Notes: generated by a model not told the origin, from the sequence alone. A DNA stretch of 64,000 nt from Roseiflexus sp034432635 (GCA_034432635.1 DAOUBK010000055.1:1-64000), one strand, 5' to 3'; numbered from the stretch's first letter, positions 25,001 through 34,129 are shown. A program made the numbers and translations.

Positions 25001-26358
25001 GGCATCTGAACGCGCTGAAGATCGGGGTTGTCGCAGGCGCGCCGCCCGACCTTCGCCATGTCGTACCAGGTGTTGCTGATCTTCACCCGCACCACATCGG
25101 CAGTAAAGTCGTTGTTCGTGCCCTCTTCATCGCTGTTGGAGAAGAGCGATGAACCAACGCCGTAGATGTCCACCGGCACGCCAAGTTCCTCGAAACGCCG
25201 GATTTTCTTCGGACCAAAACCGCCCGTCGCAACGATTTTGACATCACGGCACCACTGCTGCGCCGGCTGCACCCACTCCGGTGGCAACGTCCAGCGTTTC
25301 CAGGCGTCATCGATTGCCTGACGCAGGTAGAAGATCAGGCGCGGCGTTACTCCCATATCCAGTTTGCGGTTACCGAGCGGCGGCACGCTCACATCGCGCA
25401 ATTTGTCGCTGGTGTCCGGGCGCACGCCAAACAGTTTGTAGCGCCGCGCCTCTGTGGTCTGACCACTGTCCATCAGTTCACGGTACCGCTGGAACAAGGC
25501 ATCCATCACCGCCAGCGTTGTGCCGATGCAATCATTCTCGAAGTCGATCAGCGCGATGCGTGGGATCTCGATCGGGCGTGTTTCGGCGAATGCCAGCATA
25601 CACTCGACCGTATCACCGAGAAATGCCGCAATGGCGGCATGAGCAATCGTGCCGCCACCGAATCCACCCCACCAGTCGCCCTGGGCATCGGTCGAGATGA
25701 AGGCGCCCAGTGTTTTACCATAGTCGAGATTAAAGCGCTGAACCGCAATGTTGTAAGCATAGCCGTCGGCTGCCTGCACCTCATGGGCATCGAAGCGCGC
25801 CGGAAAGAAGAGCACCGGTTTGCCGCGCGCAGCCACCAGTACATTGTAGACATTCGTGGCGATCCGTGTGGCGCGGGTCAGCGTTCCGAGGGTTGGCGTC
25901 TCCAGAAGCGCAAAATCCCGGTACCGACCGCGCACGCGCAGCACTGGCTGAACATTGAGCGGATCGCCGTCGTAGCGCACGATCACGCCATCGTGGACTG
26001 CATCGACTTCAAGCTGATCGTAGGTGTTGACGAAGTTGCCCTGGTCGTCAAAGTAACCGGTGCACAGTTGCAGCATTGCCAGCGCCTTATCGACCCCGGC
26101 AACGACGGAGAAGGGACGCCGGCGGGTGAACCATTGCATTTCGACCTCGATGTTGCCGATATCGACATCGTGGAGCGGAATACCAGCGTTCGCCAGCCGG
26201 GGTGAGACGCCGCCGAAACGGTAACCACGCTTCGCCAGTGCGCTTAGCATACCGACAATGTTCTCGAAGTACTTGTCGGAGTACCAGCCGGTCCGCATCC
26301 GTTCGGCATCGAGTTTGAACGTCTCGTTCGTGAGACGACGGTTATCGAAGATACTCAT
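24997..26358 (-). CDS. pncB: Nicotinate phosphoribosyltransferase
   Basis: A 453-residue member of the NAPRTase family. It makes nicotinate mononucleotide from nicotinate and PRPP with ATP, in NAD salvage. Recognised by TGWYSDKYF near residue 23, FPARFDAHEVQAADGYAY, GGFGGGTIAHAA, LIDFENDCIG and VKIVATGGFGPKKIRRFEELG, GVGSSLFSN near the end. Start at 26358 has CTGGAG upstream. The gene converges on the ABC ATPase with overlapping stop codons. Confidence 0.9.
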   Translation of the reverse strand: MSIFDNRRLTNETFKLDAERMRTGWYSDKYFENIVGMLSALAKRGYRFGGVSPRLANAGIPLHDVDIGNIEVEMQWFTRRRPFSVVAGVDKALAMLQLCTGYFDDQGNFVNTYDQLEVDAVHDGVIVRYDGDPLNVQPVLRVRGRYRDFALLETPTLGTLTRATRIATNVYNVLVAARGKPVLFFPARFDAHEVQAADGYAYNIAVQRFNLDYGKTLGAFISTDAQGDWWGGFGGGTIAHAAIAAFLGDTVECMLAFAETRPIEIPRIALIDFENDCIGTTLAVMDALFQRYRELMDSGQTTEARRYKLFGVRPDTSDKLRDVSVPPLGNRKLDMGVTPRLIFYLRQAIDDAWKRWTLPPEWVQPAQQWCRDVKIVATGGFGPKKIRRFEELGVPVDIYGVGSSLFSNSDEEGTNNDFTADVVRVKISNTWYDMAKVGRRACDNPDLQRVQMP

Positions 26359-26394
26359 TACCTGTATCTCCAGATCATTATTGTTATATTGACA

Positions 26395-26423
26395 CTATTA
26401 TGCGTATCATATGAGAAGATCAA
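26395..26423 (-). promoter_or_regulatory. Promoter for the nicotinate phosphoribosyltransferase gene
   Basis: On the minus strand TTGATC (26423-26418), 17-bp spacer, TAATAG (26400-26395), about 37 bases upstream of the ATG. Confidence 0.45.
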
Positions 26424-26475
26424 GGGTTTGTCAAGGAGGATCAGGAGCGGCACGGTGGTGCTGCGCGGTGGCGAC

Positions 26476-26504
26476 TTGACATCGAACACATGTTCTTGTA
26501 TACT
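26476..26504 (+). promoter_or_regulatory. Near-consensus sigma-70 promoter
   Basis: TTGACA (26476-26481), 17-bp spacer, TATACT (26499-26504). This is the closest match to consensus in the window. It drives the small gene starting at 26577, leaving a leader of roughly 65 bases. Confidence 0.75.
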
Positions 26505-26576
26505 GCATTGGACCACCAATCCACCGTGAACAGAATGAGCTGGTCGCTGGCAGCGCATTTCGTGGAGGCAGCGTCT

Positions 26577-26831
26577 ATGTACATGATGTGGTTCGATGAC
26601 AATACCAGGAAACCGGTTACGCGGAAGATCGAAGAGGCTGTCGCCGCATATGTGCGGCATTTCAAGGCACATCCAAATGTCGTGCTGGTCAACGAGGCGG
26701 ATCAGGTGCATCTTCCCGACATTCGTGTGCGGGTTGCCAGTTATGTGCAACGCAACAATTTCTGGGTCGGATGGGAAGATACTGCCACGATCAACGCAGC
26801 GGCGCAGGTCGCCACCACGGGCACTCGTTGA
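26577..26831 (+). CDS. Small conserved-looking hypothetical protein
   Basis: An 84-residue soluble protein that I do not recognise. It opens MYMMWFDDNTRKPVTRKI and continues with an amphipathic helix (EEAVAAYVRHFKAH) and a short beta-rich part (VVLVNEADQVHLPDIRVRV). The start at 26577 has GGAGG at good spacing, and the gene has its own near-consensus promoter, so it is likely expressed well. An ATG at 26490 lies upstream of the expected transcription start and is rejected. Its end overlaps the convergent TPR/zinc gene by 41 bp. Confidence 0.65.
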   Translation: MYMMWFDDNTRKPVTRKIEEAVAAYVRHFKAHPNVVLVNEADQVHLPDIRVRVASYVQRNNFWVGWEDTATINAAAQVATTGTR

Positions 26832-27348
26832 CCGCTGCCCACGCCAGGGGGTTGGTCAGCCCCTGCAACGGTTTACAGCGCGGGTCATCGTGGAATACAC
26901 AGTTGTTGCACGAATGCACCGGCACGTGGCACTGCCAGCAAAACGGTGCAACGCTGTAGAGCGTCGCCCGGCATTGCCAGCACGTGATCTCGACGACGTC
27001 ATTCTCGTCATACGGCGGTGGCGGAACCCATGGACCCGACCGGTCCTGCGGCGTGGCTGGGGCGACAGGTATCGGTGCGGATGCAAAAGCGCCGTGCCCC
27101 TGATCGCGCAACCACGCCAGCCCTGCCTGTGCAGCAGTGTTGTGCGGGTTGATCGCCAGCACATTCTCCAGCGCAATCTGCTGATCCGCCGGATCGTCCA
27201 CTGCCCCGCTCAACCAGAGCCATGCCTGCTCGTTCTGCTCGTCATGCTCGATGACCTGCATGAGCAGGCGGCGCGCCTCTTCGCGTCGCCCTTCACTCAG
27301 CGCCAGTGCGCCTTCGTAGAGCCATCGCGCTACATTAACGTCGCTCAT
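26791..27348 (-). CDS. TPR-like protein with C-terminal zinc-binding cysteines
   Basis: A 185-residue protein. Residues about 8-80 form tetratricopeptide-like helices (LYEGALALSEGRREEARRL, then HDEQNEQAWLWLSGAVDD and ALENVLAINPHN). A Pro-rich linker follows. The C-terminal 60 residues contain CWQC, CWQCHVPVHSC, C and C residues consistent with one or two zinc ribbons. No function is known to me. The ATG at 27348 lies two bases after the stop of the repeat protein gene (TGAGTATG), so the two are translationally coupled. Confidence 0.75.
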   Translation of the reverse strand: MSDVNVARWLYEGALALSEGRREEARRLLMQVIEHDEQNEQAWLWLSGAVDDPADQQIALENVLAINPHNTAAQAGLAWLRDQGHGAFASAPIPVAPATPQDRSGPWVPPPPYDENDVVEITCWQCRATLYSVAPFCWQCHVPVHSCNNCVFHDDPRCKPLQGLTNPLAWAAVNECPWWRPAPLR

Positions 27349-27350
27349 AC

Positions 27351-28292
27351 TCAACGTATCTCGAACAACACCACTCGCTCGATACCGCTGTTTACGCCGC
27401 GTACCACCATCGACCACTGACCGGGCGGGGCATCGTCGGGTGCGATCCACGACCAGTATGCCCGTCCATCGTTGACGGCAGCATGCTCGACAGTCGCCTT
27501 TTCGGCGTGTCCATCGGGAAGGTTGACCCAGAAAATGACCCCTTCCCGACCCTGCAACCCGTCGGCAAAGAACTGGAAGAGTGTACCCGCCCGTCCGCGT
27601 CCAGGATTGACCCCGACCGCTGGCGCCGGTCGTTCGACTGTGAATGCCAGCGTCTGCTCAAAGCGGCTGTTCCCGCCGACGATGCGAAAACGCCAGACGC
27701 CGGGGGCAGCGTTGTCCGGCACAGTCCATGCCCAATCGACCCGTCCGTTGAAGATGCGTGGTTGTTCGACCGTAACCAGTGTCTCCGCGCCGTCGGGATC
27801 GATCAGGTAAAAGGCGATCGGGTCGTCGGGCGCGAACCCGGCAGCAAAGAAGACCAGCCGCGCGCCGGGACTTCCGGTGGACGGATGCACACCGGCATCC
27901 TGCGCAGCCGGCGTTGGCGGCGGAAGAATGCTGAATACTCCGACACGCACAACGCCACTGCGCTGACCGCGCGCTACCAGCGACCAGTTGCCCGGCTGCG
28001 CATCTTTGGGCGCCGTCCAGCTCCAGGCGGCGCGTCCGGCGCGCACGACGCGCCGTTGCAATTCACTGTCGGGACGTGCAGCCACGGCGCGTCCGTCGGG
28101 TGTATTGACCCAGATATCGATCCGTTCGCCGTTCTGGAACCCGTTCGCCAGAAAGTCGAAGCGTGTTCCTGCCTGCCCCGCCGATGGATAGACTGAGGCG
28201 GGCAGGATAGCAGGTTGGGCTGCTGCACTGCGTTGCGCAACAGGCGCCAGCAGCGCAATCAGCACCAGGAATATCAGCCTTGCGTGTTTCAT
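27351..28292 (-). CDS. Exported protein with three Ig-like tandem repeats
   Basis: A 313-residue protein with a signal peptide (about 1-25, cleavage near SAAAQPA). The mature part is three repeats of about 90 residues, at 30-122, 132-220 and 224-313. Each has the pattern P-x-G-x-x-G-T/A-R/L-F-x-F-x-A-x-G-F, then a DGxA turn, a W-x-W (SWTAP, AWTVP, SWIAP), PG-x-W and a final strand with GV/GG-N/Q-S. The fold is probably beta-sandwich and the location extracytoplasmic. It is coupled to the TPR/zinc gene. Function unknown. Confidence 0.75.
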   Translation of the reverse strand: MKHARLIFLVLIALLAPVAQRSAAAQPAILPASVYPSAGQAGTRFDFLANGFQNGERIDIWVNTPDGRAVAARPDSELQRRVVRAGRAAWSWTAPKDAQPGNWSLVARGQRSGVVRVGVFSILPPPTPAAQDAGVHPSTGSPGARLVFFAAGFAPDDPIAFYLIDPDGAETLVTVEQPRIFNGRVDWAWTVPDNAAPGVWRFRIVGGNSRFEQTLAFTVERPAPAVGVNPGRGRAGTLFQFFADGLQGREGVIFWVNLPDGHAEKATVEHAAVNDGRAYWSWIAPDDAPPGQWSMVVRGVNSGIERVVLFEIR

Positions 28293-28340
28293 CGATCTGT
28301 CCAGAACGTCAGCCTTTCGTTGCGCTTCCGGTCATTGGGT

Positions 28341-30665
28341 CTATAAATCGCCATACTCATCGAGAAGTTCGCGCCACTCGCCCGACAACTCATCGCGCCG
28401 TGCAGCGTAGTAGATATGGTCGATGCCGTCCTCATCGCGATATACCAGATCGACCTGCTTGCGCATCGGACGCATATACCCCAGATTGCCCCACCAGCGC
28501 ACTTTGCTTTCATCGAGCGGCATATCCTGCAATGCCATGCGTGCGGCGTACTGCCGCACAGTTCCCTCCTCGATATCCTGGAGTCGCCAGGGAGCATTGC
28601 TCAGTTCGCCGGTGCGCAGATTGCGGAAGACAAAGCGCCGTTCACCGTGCTCATCGACGATGATTTCGACGACCTCGATGCCGGTGCGTGGACGGGGCAC
28701 ACGGATCAGGTTCATCCACGCTTCAGTCAATTTCTCGCGCGGCACGCCAGGGTATTCCTTGATCTCGTTCCCCTCTTTGTTGCGCATCATCAGGTCGAAA
28801 TAGACATTGCCCTGTGCATCGCGCCCGATACGCCAGACCCCGCCGCGTCCGCGCCAGCGCGGTCGGCGGTCTCCCCACGGCGCCTCACCGTTGGTTGGTT
28901 CTTCGAACTGATCTGGATCACCGGGTGTTGCGTCATCGCCGAACGAACGCGGCTCATGTTCGAGCGCATCACCAACGCGATCACTGATCAACGCCTGCCA
29001 TGCAGGACTCAACCCCCAATCCGAGACGCCAAAGAAGATATGGTCGATGACGCCATTGGCATCACGATGCACCAGGTCGTACTTGGTACGGTTTCCCTGG
29101 CGATAGGCGCGCCACAATCCCAAACGTCCCTTCCACTTCACCTGGCTTTGCAGGTCGATCCGTCCTTCGCGCACATCTTCATAACGGCTGATGGCATATG
29201 CCCACAGCCCCTGAGCGTGATCGCGCATGACGCCTGAGGTGGTGCGCAGGTCGCGCACTTCGTACAACCAGACGCCTGCCCGTTTCTGCGCATCGACGAT
29301 CTCGACGCCGCTGCGCGGCAGGTCCAGTTCTTGCCCATTGTCGAGCGGCGTAGCGGCGCCTTCTGCCAGGGCGCGCCGGCAGAGCTGGATGATCTCGGCG
29401 CGATCGGCAACCACCGTCTTGCCTTCCTGCCGGGTGTAGATCACACCGTTGCGCCCGACATACGGCGGCGACTCGGTGGCGCGTACTTCGACGCGCAGCA
29501 GATCGCGCCCTTCATAGGCGATCAGTTCGAATATCAGATAGGGCTGAGGAGTCAGGTTTTCCTGCACGCTGCGCCGCAACGTTTCACTCAACTGGTCGGG
29601 GTGTTCGATGCCGGTCAGTTCGGTGCCTGTGCCACCGACGATCAGTGTACCGCCGCCGACGTTCGCCAGCGCAGCGATGTCCTGCCAGAGCGTCTCGACA
29701 TCGGTTTCCGGGCGCAACGCCTGCCGATCACTCTGGGTGCCGAAGCGGAGCGTATCGATCTCCCACTGTTTCTGATCGCGCTTGGGAACGCGCACGCGGT
29801 CGAAATCCTGCGAACCGAACAGTTCCTTCAGTGCCTGGAACGTTGGTGCCGGCAGGAGAAACTCGACGTACCGGTCGCCGATGCCGTGGCGATGCCAGCC
29901 ATTCCCTTCACCGGCATTCACCCGCCGCAATCGGTGCGCATCCGAACCCTGGATGCAGAACATGCGACGCTCGTAGTGCTCTGTCTTGCCATTGTAGAAC
30001 ATCGGTGACGTGAACTTCTCGTGGTCGGTATAGAAGTTGATGAATTCGAGTGCGTGGAGCGCCGGATGTTGCGTCGCCGCAACCCGTGCTTGACCGCTGG
30101 TGCCCATCCGCAGCGTTTCGGTGATGACGCCGTTCGGTCCGTTAGCGTGCGGAGCAATCACAATGCCGCCGGCGCGATTGATGATCTCATAGGCGTCGGT
30201 CACATGCCGCGTATCGGCAATCGAACAGGCACCCTTTTTGAGCAGATCCGGCGGTACGCCAAGTTGCAACAGCGTCGCTTCGATCAGGCTGATCGGGCGA
30301 TCGGGAGCAAAGATTCCCAGAATGTGCGCACCGTAGTGTGATGTGAATTCAAACCCCGGTAGAACCGTAATATGCGCCAGTAAACGTCGATACTCGTTAA
30401 GACGAACCCGTTCCTCTTCTGTGATGCGTTGCTGCCGTTCGAGCGTCTGGAGAAATTCGATCTCCTGACGCATCAATTCATATCCATGAACTGTGTTATG
30501 ATCGGTAAATGCGATGATATCGAGACCTCGTCGTTCGGCCTCCTGCAGAATGTCGAGAAATGTGACTTCTGGTTCCGCATAATCTTCTGAAGCAGGAGTA
30601 TGAATGTGCAAATCTGCTCGAAACCACCGCATCCCCACCGATGAACCATTCCCATTCTGCGACAT
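28341..30665 (-). CDS. PHP-domain protein with AlbA_2 domain and repeated C-terminal modules
   Basis: A 774-residue soluble protein. Residues 12-290 are a PHP phosphoesterase domain with metal ligands in DLHIH (18-22), FTDHNTVHG (53-61), HAN near 173 and SDAH (241-244). Residues 300-435 resemble the Schlafen AlbA_2 putative DNA-binding domain (IAALANVGGGTLIVGG, then SPPYVGRNGVIYTRQEGKT). From 453 two module types repeat as A1 (453-506), B1 (509-560), B2 (602-654), A2 (661-715), B3 (722-769). B has the form W-x-G-x-x-G-x-x-R then D-L-x-x-R-x-x-x-G. Start 30665 has GGAG upstream. Substrate unknown; nucleic-acid or nucleotide related is an inference. Confidence 0.8.
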   Translation of the reverse strand: MSQNGNGSSVGMRWFRADLHIHTPASEDYAEPEVTFLDILQEAERRGLDIIAFTDHNTVHGYELMRQEIEFLQTLERQQRITEEERVRLNEYRRLLAHITVLPGFEFTSHYGAHILGIFAPDRPISLIEATLLQLGVPPDLLKKGACSIADTRHVTDAYEIINRAGGIVIAPHANGPNGVITETLRMGTSGQARVAATQHPALHALEFINFYTDHEKFTSPMFYNGKTEHYERRMFCIQGSDAHRLRRVNAGEGNGWHRHGIGDRYVEFLLPAPTFQALKELFGSQDFDRVRVPKRDQKQWEIDTLRFGTQSDRQALRPETDVETLWQDIAALANVGGGTLIVGGTGTELTGIEHPDQLSETLRRSVQENLTPQPYLIFELIAYEGRDLLRVEVRATESPPYVGRNGVIYTRQEGKTVVADRAEIIQLCRRALAEGAATPLDNGQELDLPRSGVEIVDAQKRAGVWLYEVRDLRTTSGVMRDHAQGLWAYAISRYEDVREGRIDLQSQVKWKGRLGLWRAYRQGNRTKYDLVHRDANGVIDHIFFGVSDWGLSPAWQALISDRVGDALEHEPRSFGDDATPGDPDQFEEPTNGEAPWGDRRPRWRGRGGVWRIGRDAQGNVYFDLMMRNKEGNEIKEYPGVPREKLTEAWMNLIRVPRPRTGIEVVEIIVDEHGERRFVFRNLRTGELSNAPWRLQDIEEGTVRQYAARMALQDMPLDESKVRWWGNLGYMRPMRKQVDLVYRDEDGIDHIYYAARRDELSGEWRELLDEYGDL

Positions 30666-30840
30666 AAAGAACACTCCAGCGAGAAATTCTGATACTCTGT
30701 TTTGTTTGCCTGTCCCCGCGCTAACACGATCAATGTGCGCCGACAGACGTAGACGACTGTCAATATCCTCTGTGATCACGACAGTTCTTCCTTAACGCTT
30801 GATCTGCCGTGCCGGACGACTGCCCACCCCCTTTCATGTT

Positions 30841-30870
30841 TTGCTAACGGTTTGCTTTCCCTGGTATCAT
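30841..30870 (+). promoter_or_regulatory. Promoter for the 111-residue protein
   Basis: TTGCTA (30841-30846), 18-bp spacer, TATCAT (30865-30870), with TGG before the -10 (extended -10). It lies in the 282-bp divergent gap between the PHP gene and the gene at 30948. Nothing else is recognisable in the gap. Confidence 0.5.
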
Positions 30871-30947
30871 ACTCCAAAGCCGTGTATTCTGCAACGCACC
30901 CATTCTTTGTACATTTGCGGTACTTAATTTGATCAGGAGCAGAGCGT

Positions 30948-31283
30948 ATGCCTGATAACGCCGAGCAGATCGATGATCTGATCTATATGCCCAATCCCGA
31001 TTATCCCTATCCATTTCCGACGCCGCAGTCGCCGCACTTCTGGATGACCGAACAGACCGGTAAACTGTCGGTCGCTGTTGAGCGCTACTTCAGTGGCGAG
31101 CGACTATCGCCGGAGGACCTGCGGTTGCTGCAATCGTACCTTCGCCAGTATGTGGCGCGTGCGGTGATCGCCGAGGGGGTCGATCGGCAGGCGCTATTGC
31201 GCAAGATCACGACTCTGAAGAACAACCTCGATGTCGAGCGATTCGCCGATGAACTGGCAGAGGCCGGCATCGAACCATTCTAA
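30948..31283 (+). CDS. Hypothetical protein
   Basis: A 111-residue soluble protein that I do not recognise. The first 35 residues are rich in Pro, Tyr and Asp (PNPDYPYPFPTPQSP). The rest is mainly helical, with GERLSPEDLRLLQSYLRQYV and an Ala/Glu/Arg-rich end. CAGGAG precedes the ATG. It has its own promoter and is flanked by converging and diverging genes, so it is monocistronic. Confidence 0.65.
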   Translation: MPDNAEQIDDLIYMPNPDYPYPFPTPQSPHFWMTEQTGKLSVAVERYFSGERLSPEDLRLLQSYLRQYVARAVIAEGVDRQALLRKITTLKNNLDVERFADELAEAGIEPF

Positions 31284-31361
31284 CCGGCGTGGTGCTGCAT
31301 TCCGATGCGAAAAGATGTCGGCTTCGCCACGCCAATGACCCCCATCGATGCTGGATTGTGT

Positions 31362-32159
31362 CTACGCGTCCGCCCAGGCTGCGCGCAGTTCGATCAGGTC
31401 GCGGAAGACAAAATCTGGCTGAACAGTGCTCTGTTCCAGCATGGCTGGTGTCGTGACGCCGGTCAACACCAGGGCGCTGACAAGTCCCGCAGCCCGTGCC
31501 CCGGCGATGTCGGTGTCGAGCCGGTCGCCAATAGTCAGCGTTCGCGTTGCGCCTGCTCCCAGAATCTCGATAGCAGTGCGGAACATGGTAGGTCTGGGCT
31601 TGCCGATGATGAACGGTTCGATCCCGGTGCTGACCTGTAGAAGCGCTAGCAGTGCGCCGCACCCCGGTATGATGCCGTCCTCCGCCGGGAAGGTTGCATC
31701 GGGATTGGTACCAATGAAACGCGCGCCGGCACGGATGAGCAGACACGCCTTACGCAGGCGGCGGTAGGTCACCTCAAAGTCCATACCCACCACAACGAAC
31801 GCCGGATGTTCATCGTCTTCCACGAAGTATCCATCATCGAAGAGTGCACTGCGCAAACCATCCATGCCGATGACATACACGCCTGTGCCGCGTGGCGCCT
31901 GCGTTTCGAGCCAGCGGCGCGTCGCCACCGATGAAGTGACGATGCGCCCAGCAGGTATGTGGATGCCCATCGCTGCAAGTTTGGCTTCGTACTGGGCAGG
32001 GGTCATCGTGGCGTTGTTCGTGCAGCAGGCATAGGTTATGCCACGCGTATCGAACAGCGTCAGCAGATCGTTCACCCCTGGCAGCGCCCGTGATCCACGG
32101 TACAACACGCCGTCCATATCGAAGAGCACCGTGCTAAAATGGTTCAATGCAGGTGTCAT
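31362..32159 (-). CDS. HAD-superfamily hydrolase, subfamily IIA (NagD-like phosphatase)
   Basis: A 265-residue HAD phosphatase. Motif I is FDMDGVLYRG (residues about 13-22), motif II is CCTNNATMTP, motif III/IV is GKPRPTMF plus TIGDRLDTDIAGARAAG. The C2-type cap places it with NagD, p-nitrophenylphosphatase and sugar- or nucleotide-phosphatases. The exact substrate is not predictable. It ends 78 bp from the convergent hypothetical gene and starts 5 bp after the argS stop, implying an argS-linked transcript. Confidence 0.9.
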   Translation of the reverse strand: MTPALNHFSTVLFDMDGVLYRGSRALPGVNDLLTLFDTRGITYACCTNNATMTPAQYEAKLAAMGIHIPAGRIVTSSVATRRWLETQAPRGTGVYVIGMDGLRSALFDDGYFVEDDEHPAFVVVGMDFEVTYRRLRKACLLIRAGARFIGTNPDATFPAEDGIIPGCGALLALLQVSTGIEPFIIGKPRPTMFRTAIEILGAGATRTLTIGDRLDTDIAGARAAGLVSALVLTGVTTPAMLEQSTVQPDFVFRDLIELRAAWADA

Positions 32160-32164
32160 GGTTC

Positions 32165-34006
32165 TTACATGCGTTCAGGCGCCTTGATACCAAGAAGTGC
32201 CAGACCGTTCCGCAATCCCTGCGCCGTTGCTGCAACCAGGCGCAGGCGCGCAGCACGCAGGTTGGGCGTCTCCGCCCTGAGAACCGAACAATCGCGGTAG
32301 AATGCCGACAGCGCCCGCGCCGTCTCGTAGCACCATTCGGCGATGACGAACGGCGCATATCGTTCAGCTGCTTCGCGGACTGCGCCGGGAAGTTTTGCCA
32401 GTTGCTTGATCACCGCTGTCTCTGAAGGATGGGTCAGGAGCGCGGTGTCGCCATTCCCTGCGGTAATGCCTTCTTCTGCCGCTTTGCGCAGGATCGAGCA
32501 GCAACGCGCATGCATGTACTGAATGTAGGGCGCGCTGTTGCCTTCGATTGCCAGCATACGCTCCCAATCCAGCCGGATGTCGCGGCGTGGGTCCTGGTAC
32601 AGGTCGTTGTAGATCACCGCGCCGATGCCAACTGCTTCGGCGATCGCCTCTTTTTCTGCGTCCGACAGATCGGGGCTTGCCTGTTCAACGACAGTGCGCG
32701 CACGGGCGTGCGCTTCGTTGAGCAGGTCTGCCAGGTACACCATATTGCCGGCGCGAGTCGAGAGTGGGCGGCCCTGCTGATCGAAAATCGTTCCGAACCT
32801 GACGTGGATCAGCTCAATGCCCTGCGCGTACCCCATCGTACGCGCCAGCGCGAACAGTTGGCGAAAATGGAGTTCCTGCCGGGCATCGACCACGTAAATA
32901 ATCTTTGCCGGATGGAACTCACGCTCGCGGTAGACGATGCACGCCAGGTCACGCGTATGATAGAGTGTGCCGCTGTCGCTGCGTTGCAACAGGAATGTTG
33001 GTAATCCCGGTTCCAGTTCATCGACCACAACCGCGCCATCCTCATCACGATAGGCGACGCGCTTCTCGATGGCTTCCTCGATTAACGCATCCAGCATCGG
33101 TGCGTAGAAACTTTCACCGAGGACGTAATCGAACCGCACTCCCAGGCGATCATAGTTGCGCTGATTGGCTTTGAGGGTCAGATCGACCATCCACTGCCAC
33201 AACTCACGCGCCAGCGGATCCCCCTGTTCGAGTTTGAGCGACCAGGCGCGGGCTTCGTCATCATGGTTCGGTTGCGCTGCACGTGCCTGCAAGTCGGCGA
33301 TCCATTCACGTTTTGCCAGCGCCTCCGGATCGTTCTGCTCGAGTCGCTTGGTCCATCGCGCCGCTTCTTCACGCAGCGCCTCGTCCTCTTTGACAAGTGC
33401 GCTGTAGCGCGCATACAGTTTGTCGAGTGCAGCAATCGCATCTTCGTCATCACCCTCCGGTTTGCCCCACCGCACAATCGCAGCGATATTCATGCCGAAC
33501 TGTTTTCCCCAGTCGCCCAGGTGATTATCGCCAATAACGCGATAACCGAGGAAATCGAAGATGTGATACAGCGATTGCCCGATGATCGTCGAACGAATGT
33601 GCCCGACATGCATGGTTTTGGCGACATTTGGCGACGAATAATCGATCACGATTGTTCGCCCGTGGCCCTGATCATCGCTGCCATACCGCGCACCGAGTCG
33701 CTCGACTTCATCGAGAACCACCGCCGCCAGACGTGCAACGGCAAAACTGAAATTGACAAACGGACCGCTTGCCACAACCGAGCCGATGAGCGAATCGGCA
33801 GGGACGTGCGCCTTTTCGACGATACGCTGCGCCAGTTGTGGTGGAGCGATCCCCGCTTCTTTCGCGGCGCGAAACATTGGGAACGCCAGATCAGCCGGAA
33901 TGTTGGGTTTGGGTGTGACGAGTTCGATTAACTGTTCGTCGACCAGACTGGTGCTGGCAATGACCGTGTGCACTTCATGAACGAAGCGATCCAGTGCGTA
34001 CTCCAT
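32165..34006 (-). CDS. argS: Arginyl-tRNA synthetase
   Basis: A 613-residue class I synthetase charging tRNA-Arg. Landmarks are the N-terminal Add-1-like domain, SSPNVAKTMHVGHIRSTIIG with the HIGH-like HVGH, and the KMSK-region STRAGNMVYLADLL. The C-terminal anticodon-binding domain ends with FYRDCSVLRAE and NGLALLGIKAPERM, the usual ArgS terminus. The length is slightly above the typical 550-580. It has its own promoter, divergent from the sensor kinase. Confidence 0.96.
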   Translation of the reverse strand: MEYALDRFVHEVHTVIASTSLVDEQLIELVTPKPNIPADLAFPMFRAAKEAGIAPPQLAQRIVEKAHVPADSLIGSVVASGPFVNFSFAVARLAAVVLDEVERLGARYGSDDQGHGRTIVIDYSSPNVAKTMHVGHIRSTIIGQSLYHIFDFLGYRVIGDNHLGDWGKQFGMNIAAIVRWGKPEGDDEDAIAALDKLYARYSALVKEDEALREEAARWTKRLEQNDPEALAKREWIADLQARAAQPNHDDEARAWSLKLEQGDPLARELWQWMVDLTLKANQRNYDRLGVRFDYVLGESFYAPMLDALIEEAIEKRVAYRDEDGAVVVDELEPGLPTFLLQRSDSGTLYHTRDLACIVYREREFHPAKIIYVVDARQELHFRQLFALARTMGYAQGIELIHVRFGTIFDQQGRPLSTRAGNMVYLADLLNEAHARARTVVEQASPDLSDAEKEAIAEAVGIGAVIYNDLYQDPRRDIRLDWERMLAIEGNSAPYIQYMHARCCSILRKAAEEGITAGNGDTALLTHPSETAVIKQLAKLPGAVREAAERYAPFVIAEWCYETARALSAFYRDCSVLRAETPNLRAARLRLVAATAQGLRNGLALLGIKAPERM

Positions 34007-34036
34007 ACAGCCCTCGATCTGTCATGAACCATGGGC

Positions 34037-34065
34037 AGTATACCGGCAACCTGCGAGTGATGCAA
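34037..34065 (-). promoter_or_regulatory. Promoter for argS
   Basis: On the minus strand TTGCAT (34065-34060), 17-bp spacer, TATACT (34042-34037), about 30 bases upstream of the argS ATG. No T-box-like leader fits in this short distance. Confidence 0.6.
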
Positions 34066-34099
34066 CTCGATGCTGTAAGGTAATGTTCATCTCTACCAC

Positions 34100-34129
34100 T
34101 TGAGCGTGAGCAGCAAGATATGGTAGTAT
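34100..34129 (+). promoter_or_regulatory. Promoter for the sensor kinase operon
   Basis: TTGAGC (34100-34105), 18-bp spacer, TAGTAT (34124-34129) preceded by TGG. About 55 bases upstream of the chosen ATG, and back to back with the argS promoter. Confidence 0.45.
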
